Made by a program: the position numbers and the translations under genes. A model generated the notes under the pieces. It was given only the letters and a program-made list of their open reading frames with translations. It was not told where the DNA came from and did no database searches. This document shows positions 47,034-56,948 of a DNA stretch of 64,000 bases, in pieces. This DNA is from Ketobacter alkanivorans. Lineage in GTDB: Bacteria > Pseudomonadota > Gammaproteobacteria > Pseudomonadales > Ketobacteraceae. Within the stretch, counting starts at the first letter, position 1, and each line of letters starts with the position of its first letter. The stretch covers positions 1,170,931 to 1,234,930 of the forward strand of contig NZ_CP022684.1 in NCBI RefSeq assembly GCF_002863865.1, given 5' to 3'.

Positions 47034-48470
47034 ATGAGCGAATTTGAAACCCGCCCCAAAAAGCTGGCCCAGCGCCTGGCGCCGGTACTGGCACAACTGC
47101 AACGTCAGGCCGTGGTGGAAACCGTCACCCACCGCCAACAGCAGAAGCGTGCAGATGTCATCGAAAACCTGGTACAGCGACAGCAAAGCGCGGCTCTCAG
47201 CCGTGAACTGAAGAAGCTCAATAACGCCGACATCGCCCACCTCCTAAACATGCTGCCCGCAGACAAACGGCGAACCGTATGGCAACAACTTGACAACCAC
47301 AACGCCGGGGATGTTCTGGTTGAGCTGAACGACACTATTGCCGAAGACCTGATCGAGATCACCGAGCCAGCTCGCCTGGGCATCATCCTTGGTACTCTGG
47401 ACATCGACGAGCTCACCGAAATTGCCGACCTGCTCCCTGCGCCCCTCCTCAATCAAGCTGTCTCCTCCCTGGAGGCCAACGAGCGTAACTGGGTGGAACG
47501 CACCCTGTCCTACCCGCAAGGCACGGTAGGCGACAATATGAGCAAGGACAGCCTGACCTTGAACGAACGCCACACCATCAACCAGGCCATCGAACTGGTA
47601 CGCTCCACACCGGAGCTGCCACCGCAAACCGACAAACTATTTGTGCTTGGCAAACACCGGCAACTGGTGGGCGTAGTGCCGCTTATCGATTTGATCCGCC
47701 ATCCCGGTGAAACACTGATTGAAGACTGCATGGACAAAGATGTAGTCACCTTCGCCCCCCATGACGATGCCGAAGACGCGGGACAGGCATTCGAGCGTTA
47801 CGACCTGATCTCCGCCCCGGTGGTGGACGAGCGCCATCGATTGGTGGGCCGCTTAACGGTTGAGTCCATCATGGATTACCTGCGTGAGGTTGCCGAAAAT
47901 CAGGCATTGGCCAAAGAGGGCCTGAGGGCTGGCACCGACCTGTTCGGCCCCATCCTTGAGGGTGCCCGTGAACGCTGGCCCTGGCTTATGATCAACCTGT
48001 GCACTGCATTTATTGCCAGCCGCTTTATCAGCATTTTCGAGGACACCATTCAACAACTGGTGGCACTGGCCGCCCTCATGCCCATCGTCGCCAGTGTCGG
48101 CGGCAATACCGGCAACCAGACTGCAGCTCTCGTGATTCGTGGTTTGGCCATGGAGCAGATCCAGCGCGGCAATCTTTCTTATATCTATCGAAAGGAATTA
48201 ATCATCAGCCTGCTCAATGGCGTGATCTGGGGGGCACTACTGGGCCTGTTCGCCTGGATGCTCTACAGCAACCTGCTGCTGGGGGCGGTCATGATGGCGG
48301 CGGTAACCCTTAACTTGTTGCTAGCTGCGCTCATCGGAATCACCGTTCCATTCCTACTGGATCGGCTCAATAAAGATCCAGCCATGGGCTCCTCCGTGGT
48401 ACTGACCTTCGCCACCGACAGCATGGGATTTTTCCTCTTCCTCGGGCTCGCCACCCTCATTCTGGTCTAG
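47034..48470 (+). CDS. mgtE: Magnesium transporter MgtE
   Basis: 478 residues. N-terminal helical MgtE_N domain (about 50-155, LNNADIAHLLNMLPADKRRT), two CBS domains (about 160-285), then five membrane helices with the pore signature PIVASVGGNTGNQTAALVIR. It is a gated Mg2+ channel closed when cytosolic Mg2+ fills the CBS/N domains. Start ATG 47034. Confidence 0.95.
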   Translation: MSEFETRPKKLAQRLAPVLAQLQRQAVVETVTHRQQQKRADVIENLVQRQQSAALSRELKKLNNADIAHLLNMLPADKRRTVWQQLDNHNAGDVLVELNDTIAEDLIEITEPARLGIILGTLDIDELTEIADLLPAPLLNQAVSSLEANERNWVERTLSYPQGTVGDNMSKDSLTLNERHTINQAIELVRSTPELPPQTDKLFVLGKHRQLVGVVPLIDLIRHPGETLIEDCMDKDVVTFAPHDDAEDAGQAFERYDLISAPVVDERHRLVGRLTVESIMDYLREVAENQALAKEGLRAGTDLFGPILEGARERWPWLMINLCTAFIASRFISIFEDTIQQLVALAALMPIVASVGGNTGNQTAALVIRGLAMEQIQRGNLSYIYRKELIISLLNGVIWGALLGLFAWMLYSNLLLGAVMMAAVTLNLLLAALIGITVPFLLDRLNKDPAMGSSVVLTFATDSMGFFLFLGLATLILV

Positions 48471-48523
48471 TCTTCTAATATAACGCCCCGAGCAATAACT
48501 AAGTACATTTGGTAGAAAGCAGT

Positions 48524-50296
48524 ATGACGAAAGGCAACATACTCCCTGTAGTGCTGGGACTGGCCAGCTTGTGCCTCGGCACCCCCCTGATGGCAAACAC
48601 GTTTGATGATGCCGTCAATCTATACCTGAAAGGCTTTGATCACTGCACCGCAGCAAAAGATGCTCTTACCAGCGGAAACCTGCGCAGCGCCAGCGTGGCC
48701 CTGAAGAAATACGAAACATTGAAAGCTCAGGCTGTGGGCATTAACAACACGATTCTGTCCTCCAGTAAGCGCGGCATGGACAGCAACCTGAAATACTGTG
48801 AGCGGGTGGCTACCGACATCGAGATCGAGGTGGGCACCCCCATTCTGGATCGCGCAATAGAAGCGTGCGACAAGGCTGCTGCCAACCTTAAGGCCAACAA
48901 CCCCGATCAGGCCAAGCTGGATTATGATCAGTTCATTGCCCTGAAAACTGAAGCCCTCAGCACCGCCCCCCGTCTGAATGAGCTATTCAGTGCCCGCAGC
49001 CAAATCAACCGCTGTGAGCGACTACAGAAGAAAATCACCAATTTCAGCCAAAAGCAGGAAGCACTTTCCTTGGCAATTGAAACGGTCGTTGAAGAAAGTG
49101 AGGCCTACAGCAGCCTGTGTGACTCGGCTCTTAAAAATCTGAGCGGCGCTCCACTGGACAATAAAGCACTGCAGCAAGCACGATCGGCGCAGGCCAGTGC
49201 CCGCAGCCGTCATCAAGCGGTTATGACCGAGACCGTCGCGCTGGCTGAACTGGAAAAAACGCCAGCCAGCCCGGAAAAGATCAGCGTGGATAAGCATCTG
49301 GCATCGGGCGACCGTTGCATGGACTCCCTCAACAGCAGCATTACCGCAAAGGCATCTGAACTGAAACTAGCGCAACAAGAGTTGAGCGAGTACGCCAGCG
49401 CCTTGAACAAAGCCAAAGGCCAATGCCAGAACGTACAGAAAAGCGCCATCAGCAGCGCTACCAGGCAGACTTACGATGCCGCCAAATCCCAATACGAGTC
49501 GGCCATCAAAACCCGCAATGATGTGAACGCAGCTCTGTCGAAAAATGCCTATTACAACAACTCAGACTGGGGCAGTGTAAACAATATCGAAAAAACCATA
49601 AGCGCCCTGAATGCCTGCCTGGACAAATCCAGAATCCACCTGGGCGCATTATTCAGCGCAGTGCCCGCGTCGGCCCCAGCGGTTGCCAGCGTGGCGCAAA
49701 AGATAGAATCCGGCGCACTTACCGCCGGGGTGCCTGCTCAAAAAATTTCGGGCAGCATCAACATGCTTAACACTGCACCGGAATACGCCATTGTATACAT
49801 GGAAGACGGCACCAAACCGGCGGACAACCAAGAGATCACCATTTACACCACAGGCTTTGACAAACAGATTTATTTTGTTGGCAGTGGCGACACCTTCCGC
49901 TTCAAAAGCAAAGACTTCACAACACACCGCATTACTGCCAGCAATGAAAGCCTGAACTTTTCATCCAGCCTGACTCAGATTCGCTCTCGCCAAAGCCGGG
50001 AAGCTAAGGTGACCTGGCCTGCCAATTCTTTGGTGGAGATACGCAGTGACCGTGGCGCAATCACCCCCGCCCACATCGCCAACGTCACCTCCAGCAACTA
50101 CCAGGTCATTATGTTCGATTTTGGCGCTAACACCGTGTCATTTGAATTGGATAACCCCAATGAAGCCGCCACAGGATATCTACTGCTGCCGGACTTCGAT
50201 CCGCTGGTAATCAACATCAACCAGGGAGAAATAAAAAGCCTGGCCATCACCCACAACAAAGAGCCCCTTGGCAGCGTGTTGCTGAAGGGGCTGTAG
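48524..50296 (+). CDS. Secreted protein with four cysteine-paired helical repeats
   Basis: 590 residues from ATG 48524. A signal peptide (to about 24, GTPLMA) is followed by a helical region (25-375) in which eight Cys occur in pairs: 41/92, 115/164, 199/265 and 301/365. Each pair brackets a helical hairpin of 50-66 residues beginning like HCTAAKDAL or EACDKAAANL and ending like KYCERV or NRCERL. The last 190 residues (about 400-590) are beta-rich (EITIYTTGFDKQIYFVGSGD, DTFRFKSKDFTTHRITA) and weakly recall cupredoxin-like or carboxypeptidase-regulatory folds. No family recognised. It stands alone 53 bp after mgtE and may be cotranscribed. Confidence 0.75.
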   Translation: MTKGNILPVVLGLASLCLGTPLMANTFDDAVNLYLKGFDHCTAAKDALTSGNLRSASVALKKYETLKAQAVGINNTILSSSKRGMDSNLKYCERVATDIEIEVGTPILDRAIEACDKAAANLKANNPDQAKLDYDQFIALKTEALSTAPRLNELFSARSQINRCERLQKKITNFSQKQEALSLAIETVVEESEAYSSLCDSALKNLSGAPLDNKALQQARSAQASARSRHQAVMTETVALAELEKTPASPEKISVDKHLASGDRCMDSLNSSITAKASELKLAQQELSEYASALNKAKGQCQNVQKSAISSATRQTYDAAKSQYESAIKTRNDVNAALSKNAYYNNSDWGSVNNIEKTISALNACLDKSRIHLGALFSAVPASAPAVASVAQKIESGALTAGVPAQKISGSINMLNTAPEYAIVYMEDGTKPADNQEITIYTTGFDKQIYFVGSGDTFRFKSKDFTTHRITASNESLNFSSSLTQIRSRQSREAKVTWPANSLVEIRSDRGAITPAHIANVTSSNYQVIMFDFGANTVSFELDNPNEAATGYLLLPDFDPLVININQGEIKSLAITHNKEPLGSVLLKGL

Positions 50297-50321
50297 TGAA
50301 GGGGCTGAAGCGGAAGCGCGG

Positions 50322-52079
50322 TTAGAACTCGGCTTCAGACAACGACATCATCGCCCCGGAGCCACTTTCCACAGCGGCAATCAAGCTGTCGATACGAGGC
50401 AGGATACGGCTGAAGTAGTAACGACCGGTTTTCTGTTTGGTGCTACTGTCGTCTGCAGACACCATCATTTTCAGCCACATATAACCGTACGAAACATAAC
50501 CCACCACATGTAGATAATCACAGGCAGCCGCTCCCAGCTCCAGAGGTGACTCATCGGCGCTGCGCAGAACCGTTTCCGTCAACGTCTGCAACTGCAGCGA
50601 GCGGGCACGCAGGTCATCAGCCAGCTCCCGCAACGACGCCTCCTGCACAGTGGTGGCAAACTCGCGAATCTCATCCAGATAGGCTTCCATCCATTCGCCG
50701 TTATTGGCAAACACTTTGCGCTGCAGCAAGTCCATCGCCTGAATACCATTGGTGCCCTCATAGATCTGAGCAATACGCACATCACGCACCAACTGCTCCT
50801 GTCCCCATTCGCGAATGTAACCATGGCCACCAAACACCTGCTGCCCCAGCACCGTACAATCCAGGCCCATATCGGTAAAAAACGCTTTGGCCACCGGCGT
50901 CAGCAACGCCACCTTCGCATCTGCCCTGGCCTGCTCTTCGGCGCTGGCCCCATACTTGGCTTGATCCAGATGCAACCCCAGATACACGGCAAAAGCCCGG
51001 CCCGCCTCATTCAAGGCCTTCATATTCAATAACATGCGGCGCACATCTGGATGCACGATGATGGGATCAGCGGCTTTCGCCTTGTCGGCCCCCTGCACAT
51101 CCCTACCCTGCAAACGCTCCCGAGCATACTGCACCGCATTCTGATATGAAGCATCGCCACATCCCAGCCCTTGAATACCGATAGACAAGCGCTCGCAATT
51201 CATCATGGTGAACATGCACTGCAGGCCACGATTCAGCTCCCCTACCAGATAGCCTTCGGCTGAATCAAAGTTGATCACGCAGGTGGCAGAGCCTTTAATG
51301 CCCATCTTGTGTTCAACCGACCCGCAAGAAACCCCGTTTTCACCCGCCACGGAGCCATCCGCCACCACCCGGTATTTAGGCACCAAAAACAGCGAGATGC
51401 CGCGAGAGCCAGACGGTGCATCCGGCAGTTTGGCCAACACCAGATGGATAATGTTATCCGTCAGATCGTGATCGCCGCCGGTAATGAAAATTTTGGTTCC
51501 ACTGATCCGAAAGCTGCCGCCTTCAGCAGGCACCGCCTTGCTGCGAATCAACCCAAGGTCGCTGCCCGCATGAGGCTCCGTCAAACACATGGTGCCGCTC
51601 CAATCCCCTGCATACATCTTGGGCAGAAAGCGCTGCTTTAACTCGCTGGAGCCGTGGGCATCCAAAGCCAAACAGGCACCTGCAGACAGCGCTGGATACA
51701 AATTGAACGCACTATTGGCGGCGTACATCATCTCATCCACCAGCACCGCAAGGGATTTCGGCATGCCCAGGCCGCCGTAATTCGGATTACCGGTAAGCGC
51801 CGACAAGCCTGCCTCACAGAACGCCTTATAAGCCTCTTTAAAGCCTGTTGGGGCACGCACCACCCCGTTATCCCAGCTCACCCCCTCCTCGTCCCCTGAA
51901 CGGTTCAGTGGCGCGATGGAGCTGGCCGCCAACTTGCCTGCTTCTGCCAACATGGCCCGACCGGTGTCTTCATCCAGCACCTCAGCCAACGATGGCCACT
52001 CCTGCCAGCGACGATGGGCAGCAAACACGTCAAACAACAGGAACTCCATATCTTGCAGCGGGGCTTGATAACTGGCCAT
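50322..52079 (-). CDS. Acyl-CoA dehydrogenase, DmdC/FadE-like long form
   Basis: 585 residues. FAD-dependent dehydrogenase: MCLTEPHAGSDLGLIRSKAV, RISGTKIFITGGDHDLTDNI and MMNCERLSIGIQGLGCGDAS; the catalytic Glu is in QIYEGTNGIQAMDLLQRKV. A C-terminal domain (about 470-580) is typical of the 3-methylmercaptopropionyl-CoA dehydrogenase (DmdC) subgroup and of long FadE forms; the substrate may be a fatty acyl-CoA. It shares features with the enzyme at 27.1 kb but is only moderately similar. Divergent from an ScfR/RamB-like regulator. Confidence 0.92.
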   Translation of the reverse strand: MASYQAPLQDMEFLLFDVFAAHRRWQEWPSLAEVLDEDTGRAMLAEAGKLAASSIAPLNRSGDEEGVSWDNGVVRAPTGFKEAYKAFCEAGLSALTGNPNYGGLGMPKSLAVLVDEMMYAANSAFNLYPALSAGACLALDAHGSSELKQRFLPKMYAGDWSGTMCLTEPHAGSDLGLIRSKAVPAEGGSFRISGTKIFITGGDHDLTDNIIHLVLAKLPDAPSGSRGISLFLVPKYRVVADGSVAGENGVSCGSVEHKMGIKGSATCVINFDSAEGYLVGELNRGLQCMFTMMNCERLSIGIQGLGCGDASYQNAVQYARERLQGRDVQGADKAKAADPIIVHPDVRRMLLNMKALNEAGRAFAVYLGLHLDQAKYGASAEEQARADAKVALLTPVAKAFFTDMGLDCTVLGQQVFGGHGYIREWGQEQLVRDVRIAQIYEGTNGIQAMDLLQRKVFANNGEWMEAYLDEIREFATTVQEASLRELADDLRARSLQLQTLTETVLRSADESPLELGAAACDYLHVVGYVSYGYMWLKMMVSADDSSTKQKTGRYYFSRILPRIDSLIAAVESGSGAMMSLSEAEF

Positions 52080-52190
52080 GCATCACCTCTTCACAGACTA
52101 TTTTTGTAAATCTTGCTAACCTCAACTGGTGTGAATTATTGGAATCAGAGCGCCAAAAGGCAAAGAATAAGGGGCTTCAAAGTGCCTACA

Positions 52191-52244
52191 TGCAAATCTC
52201 TTTGCAAACCACCGCTGTTTTTTGCGAATATTGCAAATTTGCAA
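52191..52244. promoter_or_regulatory. TTTGCAAA repeat cluster, candidate operator of the ScfR/RamB-like regulator
   Basis: Contains TTTGCAAA (52201-52208), the perfect 14-base palindrome TTGCAAATTTGCAA (52231-52244), and further half copies TGCAAA (52191) and TTGCGAA (52222). All lie within 35-85 bp ahead of the regulator start and in the control region shared with the divergent dehydrogenase. RamB-type regulators are known to bind TTTGCAAA-containing sites. Confidence 0.65.
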
Positions 52245-52275
52245 GCCACACAAAAACACCACAAAAGGTCAACCT

Positions 52276-53706
52276 ATGAGCCAGCGCAAACGTAAACTCT
52301 TCCTCGGCAGCAAGGTGCGACGCCTGCGCGAGCAGCACCACCTCAGCCAAGCAGAACTGGCCAATCGTCTGGGCTTATCCCCCAGCTACCTCAATCAGAT
52401 TGAAAATGATCAGCGCCCGCTCACCGTCCAGGTGTTACTGAAGATGGGCAGCGTATTCGATATTGATCTGACGGACTTCTCCGAAGAAGAAGACGACCGC
52501 CTGGTAGCTGAAATCAAAGACTGCCTGGAAGACCCGCTGTTTGAAAACGAGAAAGTGCTGCTGCCAGAGCTGAAGGAAATAGTGACCCGATCCCCGGCCT
52601 TTGCCCGCCATTTTCTCAGCCTTTACCAGTCCTACCATCAAACCAAACAGAACTATGTAGGGCTGGCAGAAGACGTAACCGGCGACGAAGCCGTGCGCTC
52701 TATCGAGGGGCCGCAATTCCCCTACGAGGAAACCCGCGATTTTTTCTATTACCAAAACAACTACTTCGACAGCCTGGATCGGGCTGCGGAGGAACTCTTT
52801 CAACAGGAAGGTATGACGCTGGGGGGCGGCGAAGGTCAGTTCATCGACTACCTGCAGCGCAAACACGGCATTAACGTCATCGTGGATGCCGACAGTGAAC
52901 GCTTGCGCCAATTTGATACCCGCAGCCGCAAACTAATATTGTCGAAGCTGTTGTCACTGCGTCAGCGGGTCTTTCATCTGGCCCATCAAATCTGTTTGCT
53001 GGAGCAGGCATCCCGACTGGACGAGATCATTGCAAAAGCGCGCTTCACCAACCCGGAATCCGACGCAGTCTGCAGAGTTGGACTGGCTAACTATTACGCC
53101 GGGGCTCTGCTTATGCCCTACGAGACCTTCCTGCACAAAGCACAACAAGAACGTTACGACATAGAACGCCTGCAAATCCTGTTTAACGTCAGTTTCGAGC
53201 AAATCTGCCATCGACTCAGCACACTGCAACGGCCCACCTCCAAAGGCATTCCGTTCTACTTTCTGCGGGTAGACGCAGCCGGCAACATCTCCAAGCGACA
53301 AAGCGCCAGCAGCTTCCATTTCGCCCGCGTCGGTGGGGCCTGCCCCCTGTGGAACGTACACGAAGCCTTTGCCCAGCCGGGCAAGATTTTGCGCCAGGTG
53401 GCTCAGATGCCTGATGGCAAAACCTATTTCTGCATCGCACGTACCGTAAGCAGAACCGAAGGAGGCTTTTTGATGCCGCAAAAGAATTTTGCGGTGGGCT
53501 TGGGCTGCGAAATCGCTCATGCATCCCAATTGATCTACGCAGCGGGTATCGATTTGAACGACAAGGAAGCGGCTGTGCCCATCGGGGTGAGCTGTCGGGT
53601 ATGTGAGCGCACCAACTGCTCACAGCGAGCATTTCCCCCGATAGGAAAGCGCATCCACATCAATGAAAACGAACGGGAATTCCTGCCCTATCGATTTGAA
53701 TCATGA
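52276..53706 (+). CDS. XRE-ImmA-DUF2083 transcriptional regulator (ScfR/RamB type)
   Basis: 476 residues from ATG 52276. The N-terminal XRE helix-turn-helix (SKVRRLREQHHLSQAELANR, LGLSPSYLNQIENDQRPLT) is followed by an IrrE/ImmA-like domain (about 180-310; the HExxH is replaced by HLAHQI, so protease activity is doubtful). A C-terminal DUF2083 part has Cys groups (GVSCRVCERTNCSQRAFPPI). The family comprises short-chain fatty acyl regulators that sense acyl-CoA levels. Likely controls itself and the divergent acyl-CoA dehydrogenase through TTTGCAAA sites. Confidence 0.92.
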   Translation: MSQRKRKLFLGSKVRRLREQHHLSQAELANRLGLSPSYLNQIENDQRPLTVQVLLKMGSVFDIDLTDFSEEEDDRLVAEIKDCLEDPLFENEKVLLPELKEIVTRSPAFARHFLSLYQSYHQTKQNYVGLAEDVTGDEAVRSIEGPQFPYEETRDFFYYQNNYFDSLDRAAEELFQQEGMTLGGGEGQFIDYLQRKHGINVIVDADSERLRQFDTRSRKLILSKLLSLRQRVFHLAHQICLLEQASRLDEIIAKARFTNPESDAVCRVGLANYYAGALLMPYETFLHKAQQERYDIERLQILFNVSFEQICHRLSTLQRPTSKGIPFYFLRVDAAGNISKRQSASSFHFARVGGACPLWNVHEAFAQPGKILRQVAQMPDGKTYFCIARTVSRTEGGFLMPQKNFAVGLGCEIAHASQLIYAAGIDLNDKEAAVPIGVSCRVCERTNCSQRAFPPIGKRIHINENEREFLPYRFES

Positions 53707-53712
53707 AACCCA

Positions 53713-55530
53713 TCAGGCCGCGCGCGATATAAACGCTTTGAGCTCATGTTCAATATCGTCCAGTGCCACAGGCTTTTTCAAATAACCGTTCATGCCGGAC
53801 TGCAGGCACATCCTGCGATCTGCCTCCATGGCATTGGCCGTCACCGCAATGATCGGTAGATTGCAAACGGGCTCCGCCATTTCACGCATTTTACGGGTTG
53901 CCTCAAAGCCGTCCATGATCGGCATCTGACAGTCCATAAACACCAGATCCACAGGCCGGTTTTTCACCAACTCCAGCGCCTCCTGACCGTTATTAGCCGT
54001 CACCACGTCGCAACCCAGCCGCTTCAGATACCCTTTAATCACCAACTGATTCACCGGGTTATCTTCCACCACCAGCACCAGCGGCACAGCAGGAGCCGGT
54101 GTTACCTGTTTAACCTCATCCGGCATCTGTCCGCCGGTCTCCGCCACAGCCTCGCGCAGCGGGAAGCAAAACTCCACCGACAATCCACCTTTAGCCCTGT
54201 TCTCAACGTATATCGATCCCCCTAAAAGCTTCGCGATGGCCTGACAAATGGCGAGCCCGATGCCCATCCCCTGAAACTGGCGACGAAACGATCCATCCAG
54301 CTGCTGAAATGGCTTAAACAACTCTTTGATCAGATAAGGAGGGATACCCGGCCCTGAATCCTGAACCAGCACACTCACCTTATCCAGCCCTGAAGCTTTG
54401 GCAGGCACACGATGTACCAACAATTCGATCGTACCGGAGGGAGAAAACTTGATGGCGTTACCCAACAAATGGCGAATCACATGAAATACTTTCTGGGCAT
54501 CGCTGAGCAGGATACTGTCCACAACCGAATCCAGCTGACACTCCATCTGCAAACCTTTTGCTTCCACTTCCGACGCACAATTTGCAAGCAGGCGCTCCAG
54601 CCCTGGCCGCATCTGCATTGGCGCCAGCACCACCTCCTCCCGACCCGATACAATTTCACTTAGTTCCAATAGATCATCGATGGACAGCATCATGGCATCC
54701 GCCGAACGTGCCGCTGCCTCCACCCATACCGCCTGATCCGGCCCCAAATCCACCTTGGACAGCAAATTCAACGAACCGATGATGCCGTTCATGGGCGTGC
54801 GCATCTCATGACTGATGGTGGCCAGAAACTGATCCTTCAGACGGTTAGTGCGATTGATAGCAAGCAACACTCGCACCGAAATAACCCAGGCCAACACCAA
54901 TAACGCCACAATCACGATGCCCCCCAGAATTGCGCCAAACCGATTCGCATCCTTTACCGCCAAATCAGTTTGCTTCAACAGCGCCGTAAAACTGGCCTGT
55001 CGCTCGCTCAACGTGGTATTCAACACCCCCATCAACCCATCATAGATCTGATGGGAGCGATCAATACGCAGCTGGTAGCTCTGCAATTGATTCGGGTTTG
55101 CGATCAGCTCCGCCGCCAGCTGGCTCGAAATATCATAATAATTACGAAACACGCCACGCACATTGGTGGCAAACAGTTTCATTTGTGGATCCAGACTGGT
55201 GAGTTCCACCAAACGGTGCTCGATATTAAGGGAGATCTCTTCAGAATCTTCCAGCAGAAAGACATCCTCCAGCGCCACCGCGGACGTCAGGTTCTCACGA
55301 ACGATCTGCAGATCTCGCTTCAGCCCCCTGATTTGCTCAATAATGGGATACTGATGGTTCAACAACTCATCCAGGCGACTCTCGTTTTGCCTGGCCATGA
55401 ACACGTTGGCCAGCAAATAGCAGAAAAACCCCAGCCCACCAATCACGGCGATGGAAAGGATATGCAGCCGTATTCTGGAATTTTGATTAAATTTCACTGC
55501 ACGCACCGGCACGCTTGGGCAAATGTCCAC
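53713..55530 (-). CDS. Membrane hybrid histidine kinase with periplasmic helical sensor
   Basis: 605 residues from a GTG start. TM1 (about 23-45), a helical periplasmic sensor (46-200), TM2 (about 200-225), HisKA with His in ATISHEMRTPMNG, HATPase (GMGIGLAICQAIAK) and one intact receiver (VVEDNPVNQLV, LVFMDCQMPIMDG). It lacks an Hpt domain. It is divergent from a porin and a small PBP-like gene, 179 bp away. The sensor resembles TorS/LuxQ-like helical domains only loosely. Confidence 0.9.
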   Translation of the reverse strand: MDICPSVPVRAVKFNQNSRIRLHILSIAVIGGLGFFCYLLANVFMARQNESRLDELLNHQYPIIEQIRGLKRDLQIVRENLTSAVALEDVFLLEDSEEISLNIEHRLVELTSLDPQMKLFATNVRGVFRNYYDISSQLAAELIANPNQLQSYQLRIDRSHQIYDGLMGVLNTTLSERQASFTALLKQTDLAVKDANRFGAILGGIVIVALLVLAWVISVRVLLAINRTNRLKDQFLATISHEMRTPMNGIIGSLNLLSKVDLGPDQAVWVEAAARSADAMMLSIDDLLELSEIVSGREEVVLAPMQMRPGLERLLANCASEVEAKGLQMECQLDSVVDSILLSDAQKVFHVIRHLLGNAIKFSPSGTIELLVHRVPAKASGLDKVSVLVQDSGPGIPPYLIKELFKPFQQLDGSFRRQFQGMGIGLAICQAIAKLLGGSIYVENRAKGGLSVEFCFPLREAVAETGGQMPDEVKQVTPAPAVPLVLVVEDNPVNQLVIKGYLKRLGCDVVTANNGQEALELVKNRPVDLVFMDCQMPIMDGFEATRKMREMAEPVCNLPIIAVTANAMEADRRMCLQSGMNGYLKKPVALDDIEHELKAFISRAA

Positions 55531-55709
55531 TCATCCATTCATTCTAGCAGCCCAACTGCCTTTATCCTCCTCCGATCACCCGCAGCGCCCACAACAGATG
55601 CCAGGGCAGGAATAGAACAAAAACCACTATGGAAATAACAGTTTGGCTGCAAGCAGCTCAAGATTGGCTACTCTTAAAGTACACACATGGCCCTGCAATA
55701 GGAACGCCC

Positions 55710-56948
55710 GTGCGAACACTGTTAGCCATTACCCTGATCGCCTTTTCAACTACTTGTTATTCCGAAGAAAACTGGGACTTCTCAGGATTTGGAACCTTGG
55801 GCGTAGGCAAACTCAACCGCAGCGACTTCGCGATGGGTGAAGCCGACTCAAGCTGGGATTTCGACAACGACACCCGTATCGGCATTCAGCTGCAGGGCAA
55901 TTTGGCTGAGCGGCTATCCTTCACCACCCAGATATCCTCATCGGGCCTCGCCCTGGGCGACGACGAATCATACGACCCTCAGCTACAGTGGCTGTTTCTA
56001 ACCTATCAGGCCAGCCCCGACCTGCAACTGAGGCTAGGCCGCATGCGCTCCTCCCATTACATCTACTCGGGTACCCGTGATGTGGGTTACTCCTATCCCT
56101 GGGCCCGCCCTCCCATCGATGTCTACGCATACCTGCTGCAACCCCTCAGCAACATCGACGGAGCCGACCTACTCTACACACTGGATATGCCCAACGACCT
56201 GGAGCTGGACATCCAGGTTTTCGCGGGACAGGTTGACGGCACTGTGCGGGATGTTTACGTAGACGCCAGCCCCACCTATGGCACCAGCCTCACCCTGCGC
56301 TCACTGGACTGGCTGATACGCTACAGCTTCCACATCGAGCACACCGACATCTCCTCCGATGCGTTTCAGCCTGTGATTGATACCTACGAATCCCTGGGGG
56401 AAAGCCTGGATCCCATCTTCTCCGAGATCGGGGCATCGCTCTACGCCGATGGCACAAACTACCAATATCACGCCATTGGTGGGCAATGGGAACACAACAG
56501 GTGGGGGGTGATCGCGGAGAAATACTGGATTCGCGCTCCAGAGGAAGGCTTTTCTAATGACTCCGACGGCTGGTACTTATCTGTGCTTTACCACCTGGAG
56601 CAACTCACCCCCTATATCGTAGTCAGCGCCTACGACAACACCCTCAACAAAGAGACTTTGCCGCTGATCGACGAAGCCCTGGCCAACTATCCGGCGCCCC
56701 CTTATCCAGCCGACATCGGCCTGCTGCTGTCTGGCACCAAAGAGGTGATTCAGAGCTTCAAGGCACAACAGCGCAGCTACACGGTCGGCATGCGTTACGA
56801 CTTTATGCCCAATTGGTGCCTGAAGGGAGAAGTGCAATACTTTAACTTCCTCGCCAACTCCACCGGCCAGGGCTACCCACTGAATGACAGCGCCGAACGG
56901 CCCGAAAACGCCACCCTATACACAATCGTACTGGATGTGGTGTTTTAA
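55710..56948 (+). CDS. Outer-membrane porin-like protein
   Basis: 413 residues from GTG 55710, chosen because GGAA lies five bases ahead and a signal peptide (VRTLLAITLIAFSTTCYS) follows at once; ATG 55629 would add 27 residues. The mature protein starts EENWDFSGFGTLGVGKLNRS and continues with amphipathic strands, ending YTIVLDVVF with terminal Phe. Similar to the beta-barrel porins found with small PstS-like proteins. Its stop touches the start of the next gene. Confidence 0.85.
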   Translation: MRTLLAITLIAFSTTCYSEENWDFSGFGTLGVGKLNRSDFAMGEADSSWDFDNDTRIGIQLQGNLAERLSFTTQISSSGLALGDDESYDPQLQWLFLTYQASPDLQLRLGRMRSSHYIYSGTRDVGYSYPWARPPIDVYAYLLQPLSNIDGADLLYTLDMPNDLELDIQVFAGQVDGTVRDVYVDASPTYGTSLTLRSLDWLIRYSFHIEHTDISSDAFQPVIDTYESLGESLDPIFSEIGASLYADGTNYQYHAIGGQWEHNRWGVIAEKYWIRAPEEGFSNDSDGWYLSVLYHLEQLTPYIVVSAYDNTLNKETLPLIDEALANYPAPPYPADIGLLLSGTKEVIQSFKAQQRSYTVGMRYDFMPNWCLKGEVQYFNFLANSTGQGYPLNDSAERPENATLYTIVLDVVF

